Below, one piece after another: positions 1 to 6,169 of a DNA stretch of 6,169 nucleotides. The notes under the pieces are model-generated. The model was not told the origin of the DNA and did not search any database. It saw nothing but the letters and a program-made list of their open reading frames with translations. The position numbers were made by a program, and so were the translations under genes. The stretch spans positions 1 through 6,169 of the forward strand of contig CAMVQX010000092.1 in assembly GCA_947169755.1 (NCBI GenBank). The letters are read 5' to 3'. Position 1 is the first letter of the stretch. The number at the start of each line of letters is the position of its first letter. The stretch is from an uncultured bacterium. GTDB taxonomy: Bacteria > Cyanobacteriota > Vampirovibrionia > Gastranaerophilales > Gastranaerophilaceae.

Positions 1-634
1 CGTTAATATTTTGTTTCCAAAGTTCAAATTTATAACGATAATTGCAACGAGTGGCAATATTTGCACCGCCGTTGTCACCACGCCAAGTAAAATTTACAAA
101 TTGATTGTCGGTTTCAATTGTAAAATTATCATCTGGACTTACTAATTTCGGCGGCGCAATCATCACGGATTTTAGTAAAATCTGTGCAGTATTGCTAACA
201 ATTTTTCCAGTTCTGGTGTCACGAGCGTAGATTTTTAAGATGTTTTGACCGTCTTGAAAATTTGACTTTTTGTAATTCAAATAATACGTATTAAAAATAC
301 ATTCCAAGTCCTGACCGGTTAATGTAAGTGTCTCTCCTGCATAGAGTTGAAAGATTTTTGACGTATTTGGACTTTTGGTTTGAATATACGTTTTAAGATT
401 ATTTGTTACCGACATATAAAGTTGAATCGGCAAAACGGGTTCTTTTAAATCGTTGTTTCTCAAGATGATAGTTATCATTCCGGCATTTTTCGGCGAATAA
501 TAATCCGAAAGTTTGGCTGAATAATTTCCACAACCTATTATGTTGATATTCATCGAATTACTATTCTGTGATGTTGCTGTTTTTACTTGTATGAAAAGTA
601 AAATTATAAATATATACAAAAGCGTATGTTTCAT
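1..634 (-). CDS. Secreted TANFOR-like domain protein, N-terminal part (runs off left edge)
   Basis: The frame is open from an ATG at 634-632 to the left edge, giving 211 residues with no stop, so the C-terminus lies outside the window. Residues 1-23 form a signal peptide: a basic start (MKHT), a hydrophobic core of Leu, Ile and Phe, and a likely cleavage after Ala-Thr-Ser-Gln. Residues about 28-155 resemble, from memory, the TANFOR domain first noted in Tannerella forsythia. They show short beta strands, the stretch AGETLTLTGQDLECIF (99-114), and a closing pattern of Asp-Gly-Gln, then IYARDTRTGKIVS (135-147). From residue 161 (PPKLVSPDD, then VNFTWRGDN) a new beta-sandwich module of FnIII type seems to begin, as is usual after TANFOR. 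The start overlaps the stop of the upstream FnIII gene by four bases (ATGA), so the two are probably translationally coupled. It is probably exported to the cell surface; no molecular function is known to me. The family call rests on pattern memory, not a profile search. Confidence 0.75.
   Translation of the reverse strand, partial: MKHTLLYIFIILLFIQVKTATSQNSNSMNINIIGCGNYSAKLSDYYSPKNAGMITIILRNNDLKEPVLPIQLYMSVTNNLKTYIQTKSPNTSKIFQLYAGETLTLTGQDLECIFNTYYLNYKKSNFQDGQNILKIYARDTRTGKIVSNTAQILLKSVMIAPPKLVSPDDNFTIETDNQFVNFTWRGDNGGANIATRCNYRYKFELWKQNIN
631..634 (-). other. ATGA stop/start overlap between the FnIII gene and the TANFOR-like gene
   Basis: On the minus strand, ATG (634-632) starts the TANFOR-like protein and TGA (633-631) ends the FnIII protein. 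A four-base overlap of this kind usually means translation of the downstream gene depends on ribosomes finishing the upstream one. It supports both the ATG chosen at 634 and the frame assigned to the end of the FnIII gene. Confidence 0.85.
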
Positions 635-1078
635 TTAAAGTTGAATTTAATTTCGTTACTCAATTTTGATTCTGTTTGATCGGCATATACTATTCTGATA
701 CAATAAATATATGTATTTCCAAGGTCCAACTTATTGTCTGTAAATGTATTACGATCTAATACTTGTGAATAGGTCGTTAGTGGTTTTTCGTTAACTTTCT
801 TATACACAATCACATAGCAGGGTTGTTTGTGACTTGTGGTTGTCCAACTAAGTGTTACAATATTTCCACTTATTTTCTTTTTCAACTGTATTTCGTCTGA
901 CTTTTGTTGTTCGGTTTTCACAGCTATTTTGGTGATGTCTGATGAGTTTTGATTTTTACTTTGTTTTTGAATTTCTATTTTTTCAAACTGCAAGTTGTGT
1001 ATTTTGCTGCGCTTTAATTTTACTAATTGTAACACATATTAGCACAAAAAGACATAATATTATCTTTGAACGTTTCAT
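631..1078 (-). CDS. Small secreted FnIII-domain protein, reading frame broken by an apparent frameshift
   Basis: The body of the protein (frame open 1038-631) ends with a fibronectin type III-like domain of about 80 residues: VTLSWTTT near its start, YVIVYKK in the middle, then TYIYCIRIVYADQTESKLS. Before it lies a Lys/Gln/Glu-rich linker (IEIQKQSKNQ). Read from the first start in that frame, a GTG at 1035, it would have no signal peptide. In the frame one base away, an ATG at 1078 begins a textbook signal peptide: MKRSK, a hydrophobic run IILCLFVLICVTI, then KIKAQ. That frame hits TGA at 985-983 after 31 codons. Dropping one base near 983-988 joins them into a 148-residue exported protein. 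I therefore take 1078 as the original start. Whether this is a mutation, a sequencing error or real recoding cannot be told here. It lies 38 bases after the T9SS gene and overlaps the next gene by 4, so it belongs to the operon. FnIII domains bind other proteins or sugars; the partner is unknown. Confidence 0.7.
983..988 (-). other. Apparent frameshift point in the FnIII gene
   Basis: On the minus strand the signal-peptide frame reads GCA GTT TGA, and the FnIII frame reads CAG TTT GAA AAA ATA. The two frames overlap from 1038 to 983. The signal peptide needs its own frame to about 1007, so the shift must lie within roughly 983-1006. Removal of one T from the TTT run gives Ala-Val-Glu-Lys-Ile with no stop. 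The string GTT TGA also resembles in form the CTT TGA slip site of bacterial prfB (+1 shift), but I see no stimulating Shine-Dalgarno element just upstream. A simple indel or base-calling error is the more likely reading. Confidence 0.6.
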
Positions 1079-1116
1079 TGTTTTTTTGTAATTATCTATT
1101 TTTCAATATATTACAC

Positions 1117-4044
1117 TTATTTTACTGTAAATTTTATCTGTTTGGTTTCTCCTTGGGCGGTAAGTATCAGACAATATACTCCAGTGGTTAATCCTAATCC
1201 TTGAAATGGGATTTCGTAATGGTCGCTGAGTGTGGCGTTTTTTTCGTAATTGAGGGCTATTTTTTGGGATCGTGACACGTCTAATAAATTGATTTTAAGT
1301 TCTGATTCTTCGCTTAAATTGGCATACAATGTGAAATTTCCATCATTTGGATTGGGTACTATTGCAAGTCGCGTAAAAATTCCTGATATTATCGGCTGAT
1401 TATCAATTTTTTCTGAGCGATATTCAGGTAAAATTACTATTTGTTTACTCATACTCGCTGTGCAATTTCCGTCGTTGACATACATCGTTACTGTATCAAA
1501 TCCACTTTGCTCGGCGTAAAGAAAACTCAGATTTTTGTGCGGACTATTTACTATTTCTGAAACGTCCGTCAACAATTCTTTGTTGTATGTGTAGTACCAA
1601 TCAAATTCCGTAAATATTTCAGAATCTTCGCAAACCATTATTGTATCTCCAAGATAGCTTTCGGTTGGTATCAAAAATCTTATTGGTAAATTGTTTTCGG
1701 AAAATTGGATATTGGTGGTATCTTGTGTAAAACATGATTCACTTTTGGATGTCAATATATAATTTCCTGCGGGCATGTCGGGTGTTACAACTAACACTCT
1801 ATCAAAGCATTTGGTACCATCAGGTAAGCTCCATTCGTAACTTGTAAATTTTTCTGAACCATTTTCTCCGTCGTCTATTTTTATCTCGTTCCCTTTACAA
1901 ATTGTATAACTTGATTGCAACGAATTTTGTAATTCTTCCGGTTCGGTAAGTACTTGACTTACTGAAGTTTGACATTTATTTTCATCGGTTACGGTCAACT
2001 GATATATGCCGGCGTTAAGGTTTTCTATATCTGAAGTTGTAGCTCCATTGTTCCATAAAAAGGTATAATCACCTGTGCCACCGATAGTTGTGGTTGAAAT
2101 TTTTCCGTCTACGTATCCATAACAAAGTGGTGTTTCAAAACTTTTTACTGAAGTTTGCAATTTATCCGGTTGATTTACAGTTACTTGGAAACTATCATTA
2201 ACACAATCATTTCCATCAACGATTTTCAAATTGTAATCTCCCGCAGCGAGGTTTTCTGTAATTTCTGAATCTGAAATTTTATTTTCTGACTTCCAAACTT
2301 CAAATTTTATATCTTCATTTTTTGGAGTCCAATCCGAGATTGAAATTTCGCCTGTATTATCTTCAAAACAATTTAAATCAGCAACTTGCCAATTTTTAAT
2401 ATCAAGTGTTTCGCCGTAATTGAATTTTATATTTGTTGAAAAAGCACGTTTTTCACGACCGGTATCATCAGAAATACTATCTTTATCATAAACATAAAGT
2501 TTTACTTCTTGTTCATTTCCGCCGAAAATTGTAGCAGGAATTTTCATTGTGCTATTTTCACTCCAAAATTCTTGTTCACCTTTTTTCAACATGAATTTAT
2601 AGCCGTTTGACAAACCGCCTTTCATGTCAGAAATTGTTACGACTGCAGTATCGTAATAACAAGTGGCATCAAGAATTTTTGTATCTGTTACTGAAATATT
2701 TGGATAAGCGGATAATTTAACAGTCTGAGTAACAGGCAAAAACTTTTTTTCACCTGTTTGATCTTTTATGTTCAAACTAATTTTTTTAAGACAAGTATCT
2801 GTATTAAAATTATAAGTTGAAACTTTACAATTTAATTCTTCTGTTTTACCATTATTAACAAGATCATAAACTGTTATTTTACCATCAATTACCGTTGATG
2901 TTGTGATATTACAATTATTGTTAGTTGAATGTGAAAAAATTAGACCATTAGAAGAATTATCTGGATATTTATACAATAAAGTTACAGCATTTGTGATTTG
3001 ATTACCATACCAAAATTCATTGTCAGAATCATTTATTTTATTGTATTTCACTTCAGGAACAAAAACTTCTCTTTCTACAGGACAATGATCTGGACGATTA
3101 AAAGTTAAACGATATGGTCCATTGAAGATGTATTTTGAATATCCATACTCATCAAAATTTTCACTTTTTATATGAGTATTACCTATTTGCTCGAAATAAC
3201 TATTCACTGAAATAGAATCATTGATTGCTAATGAGGCATGTAAATGTGAATCAGTAACATATACAGTTGAATTAGAAAGAGGATAATTAGGATATATTAC
3301 AAGATTATCAACTCTACCCAATTCAATTCCATCAGCTTTAGCAACTAAATTAAACTTTGTACCTATCAGACTATTCCTTTCAAACCAAGAATAAGGTATT
3401 GTAAAAGAAGTTTCATTTATCAAAGTTTTCCAATTTACTATACGCCCATTGGTTTCTACATAGATATTTATGTTCAAATCAGGATAATCAAAAGAAAGTG
3501 TTCCATGTATATCTTGTTCACATAAATATCCTCCTAATTCTCTTTTTAGCAAAAATGTACAGTTTAAAATTTCTAAAGTAATTCTACCTTTTTCTCTTAC
3601 TGCATAATATTCTTTTTCTTTATTATAAAAATTTTCTCTAGTTGAAAAGCAGTAAGAATCAAAATCAAAGTTATAATGAAAAATTCCTTTAGGTATTGAA
3701 ATATTCTTTTCTGAGCTTGGCACTTTTTGTTCAGAATAATGTTCCGTAACATAACAATGAATATAACTTAAATTCTTACAATAAAACCATTGATTAAATT
3801 GTTTAGAGGGATTATAACACTCTTCAACTAATTTTAGTATAGGCACATTATTATTATAAAAATCTACATGATATTTACAATTTGGTAATAAGAGAAATTC
3901 TTCTGAACCTGTCGTCCGTTGGCCGACAACAGGATAAAAGTACAATTTATAAAATTGTGCTTTCACTGTTACAGACACTAAAATCATTATTAAAGTAACA
4001 ATATATTTCATTTGTATTACATAATAAAACATAATATTCTTCAT
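1117..4044 (-). CDS. T9SS type A cargo protein with SprB-like and Ig/PKD-like modules, 975 residues
   Basis: This is a large secreted surface protein. Residues 12-30 (MKYIVTLIMILVSVTVKAQ) form a signal peptide. The better start may therefore be the ATG at 4011, because starting at 4044 adds eleven residues before it. Residues 31 to about 540 are beta-rich and Asn/Tyr/Lys-rich, and I do not recognise them. Residues about 632-704 are a clear SprB-type repeat: CYGYVDGKIS, IGGTGDYTFLWNNGATT, then LNAGIYQLTVTDENKC. Residues 548-630 are a weaker copy (LAAGDYNLKIVDGNDC). Residues about 713-778 look PKD-like (YEWSLPDG), and 786-873 are another Ig-like module. Residues 893-975 are a type A C-terminal sorting domain: AIVPNPNDGNFTLY, a central strand with INLLDVS, and an end at LTTGVYCLILTAQGETKQIKFTVK-like strands. 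Such tails are recognised by the type IX machinery, which exports the protein and usually cleaves the tail. SprB family members are adhesins in gliding bacteria, but this is far shorter than SprB itself and need not imply gliding. The coding half for residues 1-430 is much richer in A+T than the rest. Confidence 0.88.
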   Translation of the reverse strand: MKNIMFYYVIQMKYIVTLIMILVSVTVKAQFYKLYFYPVVGQRTTGSEEFLLLPNCKYHVDFYNNNVPILKLVEECYNPSKQFNQWFYCKNLSYIHCYVTEHYSEQKVPSSEKNISIPKGIFHYNFDFDSYCFSTRENFYNKEKEYYAVREKGRITLEILNCTFLLKRELGGYLCEQDIHGTLSFDYPDLNINIYVETNGRIVNWKTLINETSFTIPYSWFERNSLIGTKFNLVAKADGIELGRVDNLVIYPNYPLSNSTVYVTDSHLHASLAINDSISVNSYFEQIGNTHIKSENFDEYGYSKYIFNGPYRLTFNRPDHCPVEREVFVPEVKYNKINDSDNEFWYGNQITNAVTLLYKYPDNSSNGLIFSHSTNNNCNITTSTVIDGKITVYDLVNNGKTEELNCKVSTYNFNTDTCLKKISLNIKDQTGEKKFLPVTQTVKLSAYPNISVTDTKILDATCYYDTAVVTISDMKGGLSNGYKFMLKKGEQEFWSENSTMKIPATIFGGNEQEVKLYVYDKDSISDDTGREKRAFSTNIKFNYGETLDIKNWQVADLNCFEDNTGEISISDWTPKNEDIKFEVWKSENKISDSEITENLAAGDYNLKIVDGNDCVNDSFQVTVNQPDKLQTSVKSFETPLCYGYVDGKISTTTIGGTGDYTFLWNNGATTSDIENLNAGIYQLTVTDENKCQTSVSQVLTEPEELQNSLQSSYTICKGNEIKIDDGENGSEKFTSYEWSLPDGTKCFDRVLVVTPDMPAGNYILTSKSESCFTQDTTNIQFSENNLPIRFLIPTESYLGDTIMVCEDSEIFTEFDWYYTYNKELLTDVSEIVNSPHKNLSFLYAEQSGFDTVTMYVNDGNCTASMSKQIVILPEYRSEKIDNQPIISGIFTRLAIVPNPNDGNFTLYANLSEESELKINLLDVSRSQKIALNYEKNATLSDHYEIPFQGLGLTTGVYCLILTAQGETKQIKFTVK

Positions 4045-4058
4045 TAATTATCAATTGC

Positions 4059-4099
4059 ATTTATATCCTTCCATAATTTATTTATGAAAGGATATAAAT
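4059..4099 (-). repeat. Near-perfect inverted repeat (RNA hairpin) ahead of the T9SS cargo gene
   Basis: Bases 4059-4070 (atttatatcctt) pair perfectly with 4088-4099 (aaggatataaat). After one C/A mismatch (4071 with 4087), 4072-4076 (cataa) pairs with 4082-4086 (ttatg), leaving a five-base loop at 4077-4081. In all, 17 of 18 positions pair. The hairpin fills most of the gap between the lipoprotein stop and the T9SS gene, ending 14 bases before the ATG at 4044 and 47 before the one at 4011. Neither side carries a T-run, so it is not a standard intrinsic terminator. It may protect or process the transcript between genes, or adjust expression of the downstream gene; the sequence does not decide this. 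Confidence 0.75.
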
Positions 4100-4101
4100 A
4101 G

Positions 4102-4124
4102 AACAAATTGTTAATCCTTAACAA
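4102..4124 (-). repeat. Short overlapping palindromes at the lipoprotein stop codon
   Basis: ttgttaa (4108-4114) and ttaacaa (4118-4124) form a seven-base stem with a three-base loop. aacaa (4102-4106) can pair instead with ttgtt (4108-4112). The two stems share a strand, so they exclude each other. The stop codon of the lipoprotein gene (4113-4111) lies in the shared arm. The arms are AT-rich and weak, and with this base composition chance is a reasonable explanation. Confidence 0.35.
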
Positions 4125-5028
4125 ATATAAGATCAAAATCATCAATAAAAATTGTCTTTGAGCGTAATATACCTAGAGGAGGAAAACCAAAATATCTTTG
4201 ACAATATGAATTATCATCATTTAAGTAAATGATATTAAAATTTATATTCATTTGAAAATCCGAATCATAATGAAACTTATATGCTTGTTCATTACCATAA
4301 TATTCATCAAATTTAACACTTGCGAGTTCTTCTTCTGATATACCTGCAGCTTTTTCAATGATTTCAAATTCTTTATTTGTGATTAAATGGCAGCCATAGA
4401 ATGGATTATTAATAGCCTTTATAGTTGAGCCGTCCTCTGATAACTCGACAATTTTTTCTCCATAAGCCGTATAAACTTCAGTTATTTTGGTTTTCGAACT
4501 TCCATTTTTAAACAAAACAGATACTCCACCTCTGTCCTTATTTATATACATATATCCAAAATTAAGGCAATTAAAAGTCGAATTTTCAGCTGCTGTATAA
4601 TATTCTCGCATACATATTTTATTATTTTGATAAAAATTAAATTTTACTATATAATCTTGATGAGTCTCTAAATCAGTGAATTCGTATTTAGTATCATTTT
4701 TAACTGTTGTTTTAGCAACTGATTCATACGTTGTATCATTTCCACTCACAATCAATCTTTTTAACTCGAGTTTTACAGAATCGAATTTAACTTCATTTTC
4801 TTTCCATTCTACTGAAATTGAAGTTTCTGTAGCGTTTGCTACTCCAAACTGAGAATTAGAGATGTCAAATTTCTCCAATTTAGCATCTACTTCTTCTTCT
4901 GTAGGTTCTTCAACAACTGGTGTTGGTGTTACTTCCGGTTCATTCTTGTCGTCGTCCTTGTTGCAAGCCGAAAACATCATTGCGGTTGTCATCAAGGCAA
5001 CCATTAAAAATTTAAACATGTTTTTCAT
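4111..5028 (-). CDS. Surface-type lipoprotein with an FnIII-like domain, 305 residues
   Basis: Residues 1-21 are a lipoprotein signal peptide ending in Phe-Ser-Ala before Cys22, the residue that would be lipidated. Cys22 is followed by NKDDDK, an acidic tract matching the Bacteroidota lipoprotein export signal, which sends lipoproteins to the outer leaflet of the outer membrane. Residues 23-50 are a Pro/Glu/Thr/Val-rich linker. Residues about 60-148 look like one FnIII domain: ETSISVEW, SVKLELKRL, YEFTDLETHQDYIVKFNFY. Residues 150-305 form a further domain rich in Tyr, Phe, Asn and Asp that I do not recognise, with no visible catalytic motif. The ATG at 5028 is chosen because the signal peptide begins right there. 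It starts 20 bases after the upstream gene, so it is probably cotranscribed. The first 75 or so codons are of ordinary composition for the locus, while the remainder is much more AT-rich. A likely role is surface anchoring or recognition; a SusE/SusF-type glycan protein is conceivable, but no SusC/SusD pair is present. Confidence 0.85.
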   Translation of the reverse strand: MKNMFKFLMVALMTTAMMFSACNKDDDKNEPEVTPTPVVEEPTEEEVDAKLEKFDISNSQFGVANATETSISVEWKENEVKFDSVKLELKRLIVSGNDTTYESVAKTTVKNDTKYEFTDLETHQDYIVKFNFYQNNKICMREYYTAAENSTFNCLNFGYMYINKDRGGVSVLFKNGSSKTKITEVYTAYGEKIVELSEDGSTIKAINNPFYGCHLITNKEFEIIEKAAGISEEELASVKFDEYYGNEQAYKFHYDSDFQMNINFNIIYLNDDNSYCQRYFGFPPLGILRSKTIFIDDFDLIFVKD

Positions 5029-5048
5029 AATTTAATAAATTAAAATTG

Positions 5049-6169
5049 TTAATATTTAAAAACTTTGTTAATTGTCGAAGTTATTGTTCCTTTTCCCGGC
5101 AAACGATACGAAATTTTGTACGGATACTCACCTTTCGTATAACTTTGCGGAAAATCATTTTTCAAGATTTCCAATTCAGTTTTGTTTAAACCTGTTCCGA
5201 ACTTTTCTTTATTGGAAATCAAGGTTTTAGCAATGCGCAAATCTTCATCGCACTCAAATATAACATTGTATGTTATCATGCCGTGAGGATATATGCCGGT
5301 TGCAACTCCACTTTGTATTTCATTATCAGTAAGCGTGTTATGATTTATTGACAATGCATTGAAAAACGTCATTGCATCTGCCGGTTTGTAACTAAAATCA
5401 CGTCCTCTTACGATTTCTTTTTCCGTAAAATTGTCGTAAACGTATTTGTACAACGATTTTTTGTACCAATCGGTATTTTCCAAATCGGCTTCCAAATATA
5501 CAAGTTTATCGGTTTCGCCTCTAACTTGCTGCTCCAGAACGTCAAAGAAATCATCGGTTTCAAATCCTTTGGAAATATTTTTCATGTAAAGATCTGTTCC
5601 GTCCACAAATGCTTTGCCGTCAAGATCAATGGCTTCTACCTTTTCTTTCAGCGTATTATATTTGCTTACTCGGAAGTTGAGTTCGCATATCTGTTTGGTT
5701 TCCAACTGATTGAAATCGCCTTCGGCCGCTATTTGCCTTATCGAATCGCCGTTTACTACTGTGTAACCCGTTGTTACATTCTCGTTTTGAACCGCAATTC
5801 TTTTTGGAATATTTACAATTTCGAGTTTATAGATGTTTTGATTGTCAAATGCAAATTTTGATAGGTCAAACGAAAGTTCGTATTTTTCGTTTGTTACTTC
5901 CTTACTCTTAAAGTGCTCAAAATCTGAGGTTTGAGACTTACCGTCAAGAGTTGAAAATCTTAATTTCTGCTCGTAACCTTCCGGAACTTTGTCAAACAGA
6001 TAACTGTAATTTTCACTCAAACAGATGTAGCCCGTATTTGTCTCTTTCGGATAAAAATTGTACATCTTGTCAAGCGGATACGAACAAATCAAGTGTTGAG
6101 GCAAAATATGGTCAGGACGTTTGCCGGACGTAAATTTGGATTCCATGCGCTCCACGTATTCTGTTCCTT
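5049..6169 (-). CDS. Large uncharacterised protein, C-terminal 372 residues (runs off right edge)
   Basis: The frame ends at TAA (5051-5049) and stays open to the right edge: Gly-Thr-Glu-Tyr precedes the GTG codon at 6155. That GTG (Val-Glu-Arg-Met-Glu-Ser) is therefore more likely internal than a start, and the true N-terminus lies outside the window. There is no signal peptide, membrane segment or T9SS tail in the visible part, which ends in GKGTITSTINKVFKY. Visible segments include SGKRPDHILPQHLICSYP, LYKLEIVN-like strands (IYKLEIVNIPKRIAVQNENV), and CELNFRVSKYNTLKEKVEAI followed by an acidic helical region (FFDVLEQQVRGETDKL). I do not recognise the family. The phrase around FRVSKYNT feels like one seen in large hypothetical Bacteroidota proteins encoded beside TANFOR genes, but that is memory only. 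Base composition is the highest in the window, about 47 percent G+C in the line from 5701. It is the first visible gene of the operon, 20 bases before the lipoprotein start. Confidence 0.75.
   Translation of the reverse strand, partial: GTEYVERMESKFTSGKRPDHILPQHLICSYPLDKMYNFYPKETNTGYICLSENYSYLFDKVPEGYEQKLRFSTLDGKSQTSDFEHFKSKEVTNEKYELSFDLSKFAFDNQNIYKLEIVNIPKRIAVQNENVTTGYTVVNGDSIRQIAAEGDFNQLETKQICELNFRVSKYNTLKEKVEAIDLDGKAFVDGTDLYMKNISKGFETDDFFDVLEQQVRGETDKLVYLEADLENTDWYKKSLYKYVYDNFTEKEIVRGRDFSYKPADAMTFFNALSINHNTLTDNEIQSGVATGIYPHGMITYNVIFECDEDLRIAKTLISNKEKFGTGLNKTELEILKNDFPQSYTKGEYPYKISYRLPGKGTITSTINKVFKY

Noticed and set aside
983..988. prfB-like programmed +1 frameshift
   Set aside because: The GTT TGA string is suggestive, but there is no clear stimulator upstream and the gene has no known need for it; kept only as a less likely alternative to an indel.
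3949..4062. Minus-strand frame from ATG 4060 (Met-Gln-Leu-Ile) with AAGGA just upstream, a possible leader peptide of about 38 residues
   Set aside because: It overlaps the signal-peptide coding part of the T9SS gene in another frame, its AAGGA is locked in the hairpin stem, and Bacteroidota seldom rely on such sequences.
4059..4099. Hairpin as an intrinsic terminator or an invertible promoter
   Set aside because: No T-run follows on either strand, and the arms are only five bases apart at the loop, too close for an invertible segment carrying a promoter.
4122..4129. TATATTTG on the minus strand, matching the Bacteroidota -7 promoter pattern TAnnTTTG, ahead of the T9SS gene
   Set aside because: I find no TTG-type -33 element at the usual distance, and such AT-rich octamers are common here; it also lies within the end of the lipoprotein gene.
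5526..5861. Plus-strand open frame of 111 codons
   Set aside because: It lies wholly inside the large minus-strand gene, opposite to it, with Phe/Tyr/Cys-rich composition typical of an antisense shadow and no recognisable domain.
5951..6133. Plus-strand open frame of 60 codons
   Set aside because: It is antisense to the same minus-strand gene, short, and has no start signal or domain support.

Overview
The window is AT-rich and every supported gene lies on the minus strand, so transcription runs from right to left. The organism is almost certainly a member of the Bacteroidota. The protein ending at 1117 carries SprB-type repeats and a type A C-terminal sorting tail for the type IX secretion system (T9SS). 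The lipoprotein at 4111-5028 has a Cys-Asn-Lys-Asp-Asp-Asp-Lys lipoprotein export signal. Signal peptides end in Ala-Gln or Ser-Gln, and start codons lack clear Shine-Dalgarno sequences. The genus cannot be told from the sequence.

Layout in transcription order: (1) 6169-5049, the C-terminal 372 residues of a larger protein I do not recognise, running off the right edge; (2) 5028-4111, a surface-type lipoprotein with a fibronectin type III-like (FnIII-like) domain; (3) 4044-1117, a 975-residue T9SS cargo protein with SprB-like and Ig-like modules; (4) 1078-631, a small secreted FnIII protein whose signal peptide and body are in different reading frames; (5) 634 to beyond position 1, the N-terminal 211 residues of a secreted protein resembling the TANFOR domain family. 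Gaps are 20, 66, 38 and -4 bases, so the set looks like one operon for cell-surface or secreted adhesin-like proteins. No enzyme, transporter, RNA gene, CRISPR array or insertion sequence is visible.

Three points deserve attention. The small FnIII gene has an apparent single-base frameshift just after its signal peptide. A 41-base, near-perfect hairpin sits just before the start of the large T9SS gene. Base composition drops sharply over about 2760-4800, from the N-terminal half of the T9SS protein to most of the lipoprotein, with gene ends of ordinary composition on both sides. This pattern suggests replacement or fast divergence of the middle of the locus. No gene-free stretch exceeds 300 bases; the longest is 66 bases (99 if the T9SS gene starts at its internal ATG) and it holds the hairpin.
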